A DNA stretch of 64,000 nt from Leptolyngbya sp. Heron Island J (GTDB taxonomy: Bacteria > Cyanobacteriota > Cyanobacteriia > Phormidesmidales > Phormidesmidaceae): positions 38,957-102,956 of the forward strand of contig NZ_AWNH01000047.1 in assembly GCF_000482245.1 (NCBI RefSeq). The letters run 5' to 3'. A program made the translations under genes and the position numbers. The notes below the pieces were generated by a model. The model was not told where the DNA came from, did no database searches, and was given only the letters and a program-made list of their open reading frames with translations. Within the stretch, counting starts at the first letter, position 1, and each line of letters begins with the position of its first letter. Positions 49,671 through 58,658 of this stretch are shown here, piece after piece.

Positions 49671-50039
49671 ATGATAGCCCTGTTACAATATGTAAAAGAT
49701 AATCGTGATTCTTTAAGGCCTAATTTTTTATCGATGACGCTTCTAATCATAGCCATCGTTACAGGTTTAGTTTTTTGGGCCCTTCGTCTCATGGATCGGG
49801 CCTTAGTCAGTCAGGAATTTTCCCTCATGCTGGCAGGTTTTTTGGTGGCCTCAGCCGCCGCTGCCATGGTGGGTGTTTACTTTCTGATGAGTGATTACAT
49901 GGTGTACATGAACCAGAGCAGGTTTCTATTTCAAGAGCAATCTACATCTGGATTTGTCATCCTTGATGATCAATTGTCATCGGAGCCATTCTCAAGTCCT
50001 GAACCGTCGAATATCAATATTGCTAGCCTACTTAAATAG
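49671..50039 (+). CDS. Small two-helix membrane protein (122 aa), unknown
   Basis: Two hydrophobic helices (about 20-40 and 50-75) lie in the N-terminal half, followed by a polar tail of about 45 residues rich in Ser, Glu and Pro. No characterised family recognised. An ATG at 49671 is used; a poly-A run and GGCAC precede it, without a strong ribosome-binding site. It stands between hisF and a peptidoglycan-binding gene on the other strand. Confidence 0.6.
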   Translation: MIALLQYVKDNRDSLRPNFLSMTLLIIAIVTGLVFWALRLMDRALVSQEFSLMLAGFLVASAAAAMVGVYFLMSDYMVYMNQSRFLFQEQSTSGFVILDDQLSSEPFSSPEPSNINIASLLK

Positions 50040-50127
50040 CTGACATCTCTGGGATTTCCCTGTCTGTGGGCAATCTGCACCGTGCTAATCAGCCTAGCTT
50101 TAATGCTTGGTTAAGCCATCACCTATA

Positions 50128-50862
50128 TCAATCAAACAGTGCCAGCCAGGTGGCTGGTCCAACAATGCCATCAACACTTAGTCCAGACTGACTTTGAAAT
50201 TGTTCCACTGCTTGCTGAGTCTGTTCTCCAAATACCCCATCAACAGGGCCTGTGTAGAGATTTAAGTCAGCAAGACGAGTCTGTAAGCGGCTGACATCTG
50301 CTCCAGAGTCATCCAATTTGAGAATGGGTAGATTCCCGGCTGTTGCAGCAATAGCATCGTCAGCGGCTGGCTCACTACTGGAGCTGGAGCTAACGTCGCT
50401 GTCTAAGGCAGGGGTGGAATTCGGCTGCTCACTGCTAGAAGACGTTTGTGGTTCCTGGGCCTGCGTCAAAGTGGTCGGTGTCGGTAAGAGTCGCTGCCAT
50501 GTTAAAGGCCCGACAACGCCATCAGCCATTAACCCGGCATCAGTTTGAAATTGACGTACCGCCTCCAGCGTCATTTGCTCATAGGCACCATCAACTTCAC
50601 CAGAGTAATACCCCATCAGGGCTAACATGGCCTGCAAACTTTTGACCGCGTCCCCCGTACTACCCAACCCTAACACCTCTTCGGCCTGGGCTATTAGCAC
50701 CTCTTCGGCCTGGGCTATTAACACCTTTGATGTCGTGTTTAATTGCTCTTTGGGTTCTAAGGATGAATGATCAGGTTTCGCTAGTCCTACTGTCGCCATC
50801 CCCCCCGAAACAGCCACTAAAAGGCAAAGATGTGAAATCCTATATGAGCCCCAACGTTTCAT
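50128..50862 (-). CDS. Exported protein with two peptidoglycan-binding domains (244 aa)
   Basis: A hydrophobic N-terminus (about 8-28) serves as signal or anchor. Two PG_binding_1 domains are visible: residues about 62-110 (GSTGDAVKSLQAMLALMGYYSGEVDG...VGPLTWQRLL) and about 180-242 (LDDSGADVSRLQTRLADLNLYTGPVDG...VGPATWLALF). A Ser/Pro linker separates them. Between the signal and the first domain a perfect 8-residue duplication (VLIAQAEE twice) is encoded by a 24-bp tandem repeat (50674-50721). It probably binds the cell wall; no hydrolase domain is present. Confidence 0.85.
   Translation of the reverse strand: MKRWGSYRISHLCLLVAVSGGMATVGLAKPDHSSLEPKEQLNTTSKVLIAQAEEVLIAQAEEVLGLGSTGDAVKSLQAMLALMGYYSGEVDGAYEQMTLEAVRQFQTDAGLMADGVVGPLTWQRLLPTPTTLTQAQEPQTSSSSEQPNSTPALDSDVSSSSSSEPAADDAIAATAGNLPILKLDDSGADVSRLQTRLADLNLYTGPVDGVFGEQTQQAVEQFQSQSGLSVDGIVGPATWLALFD
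50674..50721. repeat. 24-bp tandem duplication inside peptidoglycan-binding gene
   Basis: Two 24-bp units (50674-50697 and 50698-50721) differ at one base. The duplication is in frame, adding eight residues, and looks recent. Confidence 0.9.
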
Positions 50863-51049
50863 GTGAAAAGATCACCATAATTTTTAGCGTCAGCGTAGAC
50901 CATTTTGGTTTAACACCTAGCCAAAGCTAATCATTAAGATGGCACAGCATGTCTAATGCGTCCAGATAAATTGATATTTGTAGGTATTACGGGTTGATTT
51001 CCTAGAAGTGCCATGTCTGGTTTCAGGATCTACTCAGCCATTCTCTATC

Positions 51050-51847
51050 ATGCCAATTCTTTCAACCGCCGATAAATTTCTCGGGAGCCTGCTGGGGGCT
51101 TATATTGGGCATTGCTATGTAACTCGGCACCAGAGGCAATGGCCACTTATTAGCGAAAGTCATCTCTACCAGTCTTGGCTATCTAGTATGCAGCCGCCGA
51201 TTGTACTCGGTCCCCATTCCTCAGAAACAAGTCTGATAGCCGCATTGCCCTGGTTATTACACTGCTGCGACGATCCTACAACTCGGCATCATTGGTTGGC
51301 TCAGGCGTTAGCAACAGTGCCTTCTGCAGAGACTAATCCCACTGTCACTGTCATCGATACGCTTTATATTCTGGGGGATTGTTTAGAGTGGTTGCTTCAG
51401 TATTCCCCAGATACCCACGAGCCACATTTCTTATTGTGTGAACATCTACGACAGCGATGTATTCATTATCCATCAGCCCTTATGCCCCATCTCAATCTGC
51501 TGATTGAGAATTTAGATACAGAGGAATTCGCCACGAATGCTCAGGTCCCATGCCAAGCAAGGACATTGTGGCCAATGACGTTAGCTATCAGACGCTGTCT
51601 CAGATATCCGGAAAATCTAGCGTTAGCATTGGTCAATCACTCGACAGATATACCGACGACCACAATCATTGGTTGTCTACTCGGAGCATGGGGGGGGATA
51701 TCTGCTATACCTGTGCCATGGATAATGGCATTCACCTACGACTCTAGACAAGGTTTACGTCAAATGGCTCAGCAACTATATCGTAGCTGGGCTGGGAGCA
51801 ACGTCGTTACCGGCGGGGTCGACGAGATATTCCCGCTAGATTTATAA
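51050..51847 (+). CDS. Degenerate ADP-ribosylglycohydrolase-like protein
   Basis: The start ADKFLGSLLGAYIG matches the first helix of ADP-ribosylglycohydrolases, and the late segment LALVNHSTDIPTTTIIGCLLGAWGGISAIP matches the family's NHSGDSDTTGAIAGALAGA region. However, the first metal motif (GDxxG after the start helix) reads GHCYV and the second is altered (STDIPTT for SGDSDTT), so hydrolase activity is doubtful. It could be a non-catalytic binder. ATG 51050 is preferred over the longer frame (GTG/ATG region from 51008). Confidence 0.6.
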   Translation: MPILSTADKFLGSLLGAYIGHCYVTRHQRQWPLISESHLYQSWLSSMQPPIVLGPHSSETSLIAALPWLLHCCDDPTTRHHWLAQALATVPSAETNPTVTVIDTLYILGDCLEWLLQYSPDTHEPHFLLCEHLRQRCIHYPSALMPHLNLLIENLDTEEFATNAQVPCQARTLWPMTLAIRRCLRYPENLALALVNHSTDIPTTTIIGCLLGAWGGISAIPVPWIMAFTYDSRQGLRQMAQQLYRSWAGSNVVTGGVDEIFPLDL

Positions 51848-52307
51848 GCTCTCGGCGTTCTCTTAAAGAGAGCTGGCTATAATAGCAGCATGGGTATGCT
51901 AAGCATCTTCCAGCACTGTCTGCCAATTAAGGTCGAGGATGAGCAGGGTTGTACGCTAAGGCGAATACGTTGGCCAAAGCTTTTAACACTGTCACATCCA
52001 GCTGGGCACTGCATTATTGTTTAAAGTAAATTTTAAGCCTGAGTCTTAGGATTCAGATATGTTCTTTTAGAGTGTTTACAGGTAATTGCCAAAACATGAC
52101 CTAAAGGAATATGGCAAATCTCCTGGTTAGTTAGCCCTAATAACCTAAAGCGTTGACTTTCGATTGTTTGAGACATCTAGGGTATCTCCAGGGACGATTA
52201 CATGTCCCCCTTCACCTTTATCAGGTGTCTAGCGGTATTAGGCCAGTCGTTCAATGGTGTTTCACGCCAGTTGAGCTCAATGGCAGCCTTGGTTGTTGAG
52301 GCCTTTC
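51848..52307. other. Spacer before 7TM-HD phosphohydrolase
   Basis: About 460 bp, no recognisable gene or hairpin terminator. It probably carries the promoter of the following gene. Confidence 0.35.
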
Positions 52308-54842
52308 ATGCAGTCGGTGACATTCATGGTCAAAGCAGTTTGGCAACGTTTGCGTACATCGGTTGGCTGGTGCAAGACTCAGTTGCCGCAAGTTTCTACA
52401 TCATTACGTCAAAAATCTAATACGTCGATTCGGCAGTCTACTAAGTCGGCCAACCAATCTAAGGGGCTGTATGCCGTTTCCCGTCATACCCCCTTTAATC
52501 AGACTCAGATTGCTATTTTATTGACAGTCTTGTTGCTCACGGCAATTCTGGGGCAAAGATTTTATAATCAGCCTGCCCTCAGTGCAGGTACAGTAGCAGC
52601 TGATACCTTCATTGCTCCCTATAATGCTACGCTCCCGGACCTGGTCACGACTGCGGAAAATCGCCAGGCAGCTCGGAGCGGGTCACTCATCGTTCTACAA
52701 ATTGATCAAGAAAGGACCAACGCCATCCTGGAAGAGGCCAAGAGCATCTTAAGTCAGGGCAGCATTTTACGTCAGCAGGCGGGTAATATCCCTTATCTAC
52801 CACCTGCTCAGTTATCTAGCAGAACTCAGCGATATCTACGTCAAGCGCCAGCTCAAGATTGGGAAGACCTGTGGGCATTAGCGCAAATGCCCACGCTGAC
52901 TAGTACCGTGTTGCAACAGGGGACCAATGGTTCGCTACAGATACGTCTGAATAGCTTGGGTGCCAACCAGCGTATTGCTTTAAATGAATTATTACGTTTA
53001 CGGGAGCGAACGCCATCAATTTCAATGGCAACTGTTCGTAGTCAAATTGATGGCAACCGCCAAAAGTATGCCGATGCCAAACCTGAACTACAGCAGCTGA
53101 TTACCCGCGATGGAGTACAGCCGCTGGACTACCGCCTGTTCGATTTGAGTGATAACGATTGGAAAGCAATTCAAGCTGCTAGTCGTTTGGTGCTAGATCG
53201 AATGTTGGCTCAGGGGATTCATGAAGGGATGCCTGCTAGCTTATGGCAGCAGGCAATAGATAGCCAACTCCAGGAAACCTTAAAGCTCGATGTTCCACCT
53301 GGTATTAATCGCGATGAATTCAGCGATCAAGAAACCATAGCTAAAGATATTACTGCCAAACTGCTCAGTTCTGTTTTGCGGCCTAATTTAATTGAAGATC
53401 AAGAACAAACTCGGTTGCGTGCTGAGCAGGCGGAAAATGAAGTGAAAACGGTTACGGTATCCGTTGAGCAGGGTGATGCCATCGTCAGAAAAGGAGAGAC
53501 CATTACCCAAGGTGACTTTGTTTTGCTCGATCATTTTAATTTGACCCAGCGTCGGTTGAATTGGTTCGGTTTTACTGGCTTTGGGGCGTTGGTCAGTATG
53601 GGTGTTGGCGCATTGTTATGGATTGATCACTGGCAAAAAGGTAGTCTACGACAGCGTGATCATATATTGGTACTTTGTTTGATTGTCAGCGTAGCAGGCC
53701 TGATGGCTCTAAAGATTCCTGGTCTAGGACTCCCGGCGGTGGGTCTATTGTTGGGTAGTTTTTATGGCTATATTTTGGCGACAGTCACAATTGCCTTATT
53801 GGTGGTCTTGCTGCCAGTCGGTGGTTCGGTTTCTGTCTTGCCACTGTTTGCAGCGGCCTGTGCTGCTTTGGTCGGAGCTTGGATTGCACCGCGCTTGCGA
53901 TCGCGAGAAGAATTTGCCCTGTTAGGCGGTGTAGTCGGTCTCACCCAAGGCGTGATTCACCTGGTGCTCACCCTGATGTTTAATAGTGTATCCGCTACAG
54001 TTTGGTACACCATTATCCGTGACTCGGCTCTATTTGGTGTTTACGGCATCGCCTGGAGTATCGTTGCGTTAGGGGTGAGCCCCTATCTGGAGTCCGTCTT
54101 TGATTTAGTTACCCCCATCCGTCTGGCAGAGCTATCAAACCCTAACCGTCCCCTCTTAAAACGGTTAGCCGCTGATGCCCCCGGCACCTTTCAACACACG
54201 ATGTTTGTAGCTAATTTGGCCGAAGCTGCGGCCCGTACTCTGGGGCATAATGTTGAACTTGTTCGGGCTGGCACCTTATATCACGACATTGGCAAGATGC
54301 ATGATCCGCTAGGGTTTATTGAAAACCAAATGGGAGGGCCGAATAAACATGACTTGATCAACGATCCATGGGTTAGTTCCGATATCATCAAAAAGCATGT
54401 CACTGAGGGGGTAGTCATGGCCCGTAAGCACAGATTGCCTAAGGCAATCCAGGCCTTTATCCCAGAGCATCAGGGAGCAATGTTGATTAGCTATTTCTAT
54501 TATCAAGCCCAGGAAATTGCTAAACAAAATCCGGAAATGAAAGTTCTCGAAGAAGACTTTCGCTACGATGGCCCGATTCCCCAATCCCCAGAAACCGGCA
54601 TTGTGATGTTGGCTGACTCCTGTGAAGCTGCGTTGCGATCGCTCCATAAGGAAGCCTGCGCTGAAGAAGCCTACGCCATGGTCAATAAGATTTTACGCGC
54701 CCGTTGGAAAGACAAGCAACTGGTTGATTCTAGCCTCACACGTAAGGATATGGATGTCATCGCCAATGTCTTTGTGCAAGTGTGGCAGCAGTTCAACCAC
54801 AAGCGTATTGCCTACCCGAAGGGGGCGTTGGCGGCAAAATAA
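52308..54842 (+). CDS. 7TM receptor-type HD phosphohydrolase (PgpH-like, c-di-AMP phosphodiesterase candidate)
   Basis: Order of parts: an N-terminal membrane helix (about 70-90), an extracytoplasmic 7TMR-HDED domain (about 95-420), seven membrane helices (about 425-600) and a cytoplasmic HD domain (about 620-800) with QHTMFVANLAEAA and the HDIGKM metal motif. PgpH proteins of this layout hydrolyse c-di-AMP, a regulator of potassium and osmotic balance also found in cyanobacteria. ATG 52308 or ATG 52326 may be the start; the TTG at 52293 is less likely. The last residues are basic. Confidence 0.9.
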   Translation: MQSVTFMVKAVWQRLRTSVGWCKTQLPQVSTSLRQKSNTSIRQSTKSANQSKGLYAVSRHTPFNQTQIAILLTVLLLTAILGQRFYNQPALSAGTVAADTFIAPYNATLPDLVTTAENRQAARSGSLIVLQIDQERTNAILEEAKSILSQGSILRQQAGNIPYLPPAQLSSRTQRYLRQAPAQDWEDLWALAQMPTLTSTVLQQGTNGSLQIRLNSLGANQRIALNELLRLRERTPSISMATVRSQIDGNRQKYADAKPELQQLITRDGVQPLDYRLFDLSDNDWKAIQAASRLVLDRMLAQGIHEGMPASLWQQAIDSQLQETLKLDVPPGINRDEFSDQETIAKDITAKLLSSVLRPNLIEDQEQTRLRAEQAENEVKTVTVSVEQGDAIVRKGETITQGDFVLLDHFNLTQRRLNWFGFTGFGALVSMGVGALLWIDHWQKGSLRQRDHILVLCLIVSVAGLMALKIPGLGLPAVGLLLGSFYGYILATVTIALLVVLLPVGGSVSVLPLFAAACAALVGAWIAPRLRSREEFALLGGVVGLTQGVIHLVLTLMFNSVSATVWYTIIRDSALFGVYGIAWSIVALGVSPYLESVFDLVTPIRLAELSNPNRPLLKRLAADAPGTFQHTMFVANLAEAAARTLGHNVELVRAGTLYHDIGKMHDPLGFIENQMGGPNKHDLINDPWVSSDIIKKHVTEGVVMARKHRLPKAIQAFIPEHQGAMLISYFYYQAQEIAKQNPEMKVLEEDFRYDGPIPQSPETGIVMLADSCEAALRSLHKEACAEEAYAMVNKILRARWKDKQLVDSSLTRKDMDVIANVFVQVWQQFNHKRIAYPKGALAAK

Positions 54843-54904
54843 GAGGATAACCTTGAAGTTTGCGGCTCGAATAACATAAACAATTTTTTTGCCAGGTTTA
54901 GAGC

Positions 54905-55807
54905 TTAAAACTCAGGTTCTACCTGGATTTTGCGCTTTAGCTTTTGCCCAAGGATGCCGTATTTAGGCGCAAAAATCATAGTGAGTGCAAACAGTACGGT
55001 CATGAGCACAACGATGCTGCCACCAGTGGACACATCCAGGTGATAGCTCAGATAGGTGCCCATAACACAGGAAATAACGCTGGTAGCAACGGCAATAGCC
55101 AGCATATGATCAAATCGATCGGTGAGTAAATAAGCAGTTGCTCCTGGTGTCACTAGCATGGCCACCACTAGCACGATACCTGCTGTTTGCAGGGCAGCCA
55201 CAATGGTCAATGCCAACACTGATAGCAGCGTGTAGTACATCATCTGCGTATTCAGACCAATGGCTTTTGCATGATTAGGATCAAAACAAAACAGCAGTAA
55301 ATCCTTACGACGCAACAGAATAATGGCTAATGTAGCGATACCTGCGATCAAGGTTTGAATAATATCTGACTGTGAAATCCCCAATACATTGCCAAACAGA
55401 ATATGAAACAGGTCTATATTGCTGGGAATCTTGGTGGCTAGCACTAAGCCAAATGCAAAGAAGCCTGTAAAGATCACCCCAATGATGGCGTCTTCTTTGA
55501 GCCGAGTTTGCGATTTCACATAGCCAATAATCACGGTGGCCCCAAAGCCAAAGACAAAGGCTCCCAATGCAAAGGGTAATCCCATGGCATAGGCTACAAC
55601 CACACCGGGGACGACCGCATGGGATACGGCATCGCCCATGAGAGACCACCCTTTTAAGGTGATATAGCAGGACAGTACTGCACAGACGATGCCCACAAAT
55701 GCGCTCACCCAAATGGCCTTCACCATAAAACCGACCTGGAGTGGCTCAATTATCCATTGCCAAAGAGGGCTAAAAATGCTCCCATTGGTGGCCAATAAAC
55801 TATTCAT
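54905..55807 (-). CDS. mntB: Manganese ABC transporter permease
   Basis: About eight predicted helices of the ZnuB/MntB permease type, with the WSLMGDAVSHAVVPGVV motif in the N-terminal half and the TPGATAYLL region later. It overlaps the ATPase gene by 8 bp. The gene order binding protein, ATPase, permease matches mntCAB of Synechocystis, which imports Mn2+ for photosystem II. Confidence 0.9.
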   Translation of the reverse strand: MNSLLATNGSIFSPLWQWIIEPLQVGFMVKAIWVSAFVGIVCAVLSCYITLKGWSLMGDAVSHAVVPGVVVAYAMGLPFALGAFVFGFGATVIIGYVKSQTRLKEDAIIGVIFTGFFAFGLVLATKIPSNIDLFHILFGNVLGISQSDIIQTLIAGIATLAIILLRRKDLLLFCFDPNHAKAIGLNTQMMYYTLLSVLALTIVAALQTAGIVLVVAMLVTPGATAYLLTDRFDHMLAIAVATSVISCVMGTYLSYHLDVSTGGSIVVLMTVLFALTMIFAPKYGILGQKLKRKIQVEPEF

Positions 55808-56654
55808 AGCGCGGCTGTGTAGAGAGATTTGCTGTTGATAAACTGCTTAATGGCAAACCGCCGAAGGTCAGGGATAGATTGTCTTCGGTGAAGGTTTCAG
55901 CCGTGGTGCCTTCAGCTAGAACGGTGCGGTTGAGGAGGATGGTGTGATCGCAAAACGTAGAAATTGATGCCAAATCATGGGTAGACACCAAAATCGTGTG
56001 CTCTTCCTCCCGCAACTGCAGCAATAGGTTCACAATCCGTTTTTCCGTCTTCACATCTACCCCAGTAAATGGCTCATCTAGCAAAATCACCCGGCTATTT
56101 TGCGCCATGGCCCTTGCCAAAAAGGCTCGTTTTTTCTGGCCTCCTGACAGTTCACCAATTTGTCGATGACGAAAATTCGTCATCCCAACCCGTTCCAAAC
56201 TTTCCGCCACCTGACGACGATCCTCCCGCCCAGGAATACGCAGCATATTCATGTAGCCGTAACGACCCATCATCACCACATCTGCAACACTGACTGGGAA
56301 ATTCCAGTCCACATCATCGGCTTGGGGCACATAAGCTATCAGCTGGCGCTTTTGCGCCATTTTTACCGAAAGACCATCAATATGGACCCGTCCCTGGTTA
56401 GGGTTGAGAAACCCCATGATGGTTTTGAACAACGTGGATTTACCGCCACCATTGGGACCAACCAACCCTGTAATCGTGCCAGGTTGGATGTAACAACTAG
56501 CATTATTCAAAGCCAGCTGGGCATTGCTGTACATAACGCTGATGTTCTCGACGGTGATGCCAAAAGTATCTGATCTCATCTTGGGGTATGGGTTAGAAGG
56601 ACGGAGATTGAGAGGACAGAAATAGCGAAACAACGCAGGGTGAGCATTGCTCAC
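55800..56654 (-). CDS. mntA: Manganese ABC transporter ATPase
   Basis: Walker A GPNGGGKST, signature LSGGQKKR, Walker B VILLDEPF and the H-loop VSTHD are present. The first 25 residues do not match the family, which begins at MRSDTFGITVENISVMY, so the real start may be ATG 56579 rather than 56654. It ends by overlapping mntB. Its partner MntC lies 10 bp upstream of the longer start. Confidence 0.9.
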   Translation of the reverse strand: MSNAHPALFRYFCPLNLRPSNPYPKMRSDTFGITVENISVMYSNAQLALNNASCYIQPGTITGLVGPNGGGKSTLFKTIMGFLNPNQGRVHIDGLSVKMAQKRQLIAYVPQADDVDWNFPVSVADVVMMGRYGYMNMLRIPGREDRRQVAESLERVGMTNFRHRQIGELSGGQKKRAFLARAMAQNSRVILLDEPFTGVDVKTEKRIVNLLLQLREEEHTILVSTHDLASISTFCDHTILLNRTVLAEGTTAETFTEDNLSLTFGGLPLSSLSTANLSTQPRYE

Positions 56655-56664
56655 CCTGCAAAAA

Positions 56665-57630
56665 CTATGGTGATAACAGCCCCTCGCTAATCACCTGAAC
56701 GTCGTATTCCAAAAGATCCAAAAACGTAGGAACAGGACCATCTGCTGTAGATAACGAGTCGACATATAAATTGCCGCCAAACTTAGCTCCGGTAGCACGA
56801 GCAACCTCTCGTTGGCCTTCATCACTAACGGTGCTTTCACAAAAAACTGTGGCAATATCGTTGGCTTGAACTTTTTCGATGACCCCCTGAATCTGTTTGG
56901 GAGTAGACTGCTGCTCAGCATTGATGGGCCAGAGATAGACCTCTTCAAGCTCGTAATCACGCGCTAGGTAAGAAAACGCGCCTTCACAACTCACCAGATA
57001 GCGCTGATCGATAGGCACCTGAGCTAGATTGGCCTGTAGCTCGTCGTCAATTGCTTGCAGCTGCTCGCTATAGGCAGCGGCATTGGCGTTGTAGATAGCT
57101 TCGTTGTCAGGATCGAGCTCTACAAACGCCTGACGAATATTTTCTACATAGACCAGCGCATTTTGAGGTGACATCCAGGCATGGGGGTTCGGCTTCTCTG
57201 TATAGGGGCCTTCCGAAATAGCAATCGGTTCAATCCCTTCCGTCAAAATCACTGACGGTACATCTTGCACATTGCCCAAAAACTGCTCAAACCATCGCTC
57301 TAGGTTCATGCCGTTGTAGAGAATGAGATCAGCATCCTGAGCTTTGACTAAATCGCTGGGGGTCGGCTCGTAACCATGAATTTCAGCACCAATCCGAGTA
57401 ATAGATTCTACTTGCAGCTCGTCCCCCGCAACATTCTGGGCCATATCTGCCAGGATCGTAAACGTTGTCAGTACAACCTTTGAATCATCTAAAGCGTCAG
57501 CGGTTGAATCCTCCAGGGTGGTTGTGTTTTGTCCACAGCTAACCACGCCTAACGAGATCGCAATACTTGATGCCCAGAAAACTTTAGATGATAAAGACTT
57601 GAATGGTGTTGACCACTGTTTACTGCTCAT
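56665..57630 (-). CDS. mntC: Manganese-binding lipoprotein MntC
   Basis: A solute-binding protein of the cluster-9 metal type. After a signal peptide with a Cys at the end (VVSCGQ, a lipobox) the metal ligands are visible: His in EIHGYEPTP, His in NPHAWMS, Glu in CESTVSD and Asp in YVDSLS. The His-His-Glu-Asp set and two cysteines (VSCEGAF and VFCES) able to form the disulfide of MntC match manganese-specific proteins. Zinc is the alternative substrate, but no His-rich loop is present. It leads the mntCAB operon. Confidence 0.9.
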   Translation of the reverse strand: MSSKQWSTPFKSLSSKVFWASSIAISLGVVSCGQNTTTLEDSTADALDDSKVVLTTFTILADMAQNVAGDELQVESITRIGAEIHGYEPTPSDLVKAQDADLILYNGMNLERWFEQFLGNVQDVPSVILTEGIEPIAISEGPYTEKPNPHAWMSPQNALVYVENIRQAFVELDPDNEAIYNANAAAYSEQLQAIDDELQANLAQVPIDQRYLVSCEGAFSYLARDYELEEVYLWPINAEQQSTPKQIQGVIEKVQANDIATVFCESTVSDEGQREVARATGAKFGGNLYVDSLSTADGPVPTFLDLLEYDVQVISEGLLSP

Positions 57631-57665
57631 GCCCCTTGTTGGTGGGTAAAGCCCACCCTCCTATT

Positions 57666-57701
57666 TCATAATTGTTTCACTTTTCATAATCATCTCATAA
57701 T
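57666..57701. promoter_or_regulatory. Triple TCATAAT repeat upstream of mntC
   Basis: TCATAAT occurs at 57666-57672, 57684-57690 and 57695-57701, in the 127-bp divergent spacer of mntC and the Uma2 gene. The start-to-start spacings are 18 and 11 bp. Direct repeats in front of mntC in Synechocystis are bound by the manganese response regulator ManR; this array is a candidate equivalent, though the sequence differs from what I know. Confidence 0.35.
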
Positions 57702-57757
57702 TTTATGGCAATGTGGGGATGGGCCGCTTAAAATTTGGTTAGAACTTTTGTCGCCCT

Positions 57758-58642
57758 ATGTCTGGTCTAGAGCTCAGGTTTCAACCAGGAAATACTCTTC
57801 CACAAGTCGATCCGCCTCGTTCGCCTCGTGAGACGCTGCCAACGATGTACGACTTGCCGAGCGAATATCCAGAGGAGCCTGGTTTGCCTGACGAATTTCA
57901 CGATCTGCAGCCCCAGTTGCTGAGCCGCACACTATATTTGTCGAACTACAGCCGTGAGAATTGGTTTAGTGCATCCGATTTAAATCTGTATTACGACGTT
58001 AATCATGCCCTGTGGCACAAGCGGCCAGATTGGTTTTTGGTAGTAGGCGTACCGCGACTGTATGAAGGTAAGACCCTTCGCCGCAGCTATGTTACTTGGC
58101 AAGAGGGAGCCTCACCTTATGTAGTAGTTGAGTTTGTGTCCCCAGGCACAGAACCAGACGATCTGGGCCGCTTTTATCAGCCAAAGACATCACTATTAGC
58201 AAAGGCAAAACCTAAGGCTCTGGACGCTGCTGACGAGCAATCACCACCTGGCAAATTAGAGATGTACGAGCGTTATTTGCGAGTGCCTCATTACATTGTC
58301 TATAGTCGCCACAGTCAAAAACTAAGATATTTCCGTCTGCAAGGTGGTGTCTATGAGGAATGTTCGTTGCGGTCGGGAAATTGTGCTATCTGGCTAGCGG
58401 ATTTAGAAATTGGTTTGGGAGTTTGGCAAGGTGAGTTTGAGAATATCCCTGGGCATTGGCTCCGGTGGTGCAATCAGGATGGTACCTGGCTTCTGACAGA
58501 TACCGAACAAGAGCGTCAAGCCAAGGAACAGTCTCAGAGTCAGCTGCTTCAGGCCGCTCAAAATCTGCTAGCTACCGGCATGTCTTTGGCGCAAGTGACT
58601 GAGCTATTGGCGCTATCTGATGAACAAGTGCAGCAACTTTGA
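57758..58642 (+). CDS. Uma2 (DUF820) family endonuclease-fold protein
   Basis: A cyanobacterium-enriched family with a PD-(D/E)xK nuclease fold. The core (about 70-235) carries VVVEFVSPGTE, then KLEMYERYLRVPHYIVYSR. The C-terminal helix rich in Gln/Glu ends ELLALSDEQVQQL, as usual. These genes are found in many copies and their role is unresolved. The ATG at 57758 is used. It converges with the Amt-kinase gene at a 16-bp gap. Two remnants of related genes lie at 17587-17739 and 61432-61503. Confidence 0.85.
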   Translation: MSGLELRFQPGNTLPQVDPPRSPRETLPTMYDLPSEYPEEPGLPDEFHDLQPQLLSRTLYLSNYSRENWFSASDLNLYYDVNHALWHKRPDWFLVVGVPRLYEGKTLRRSYVTWQEGASPYVVVEFVSPGTEPDDLGRFYQPKTSLLAKAKPKALDAADEQSPPGKLEMYERYLRVPHYIVYSRHSQKLRYFRLQGGVYEECSLRSGNCAIWLADLEIGLGVWQGEFENIPGHWLRWCNQDGTWLLTDTEQERQAKEQSQSQLLQAAQNLLATGMSLAQVTELLALSDEQVQQL

Positions 58643-58658
58643 GATGCCTTAATATGTT

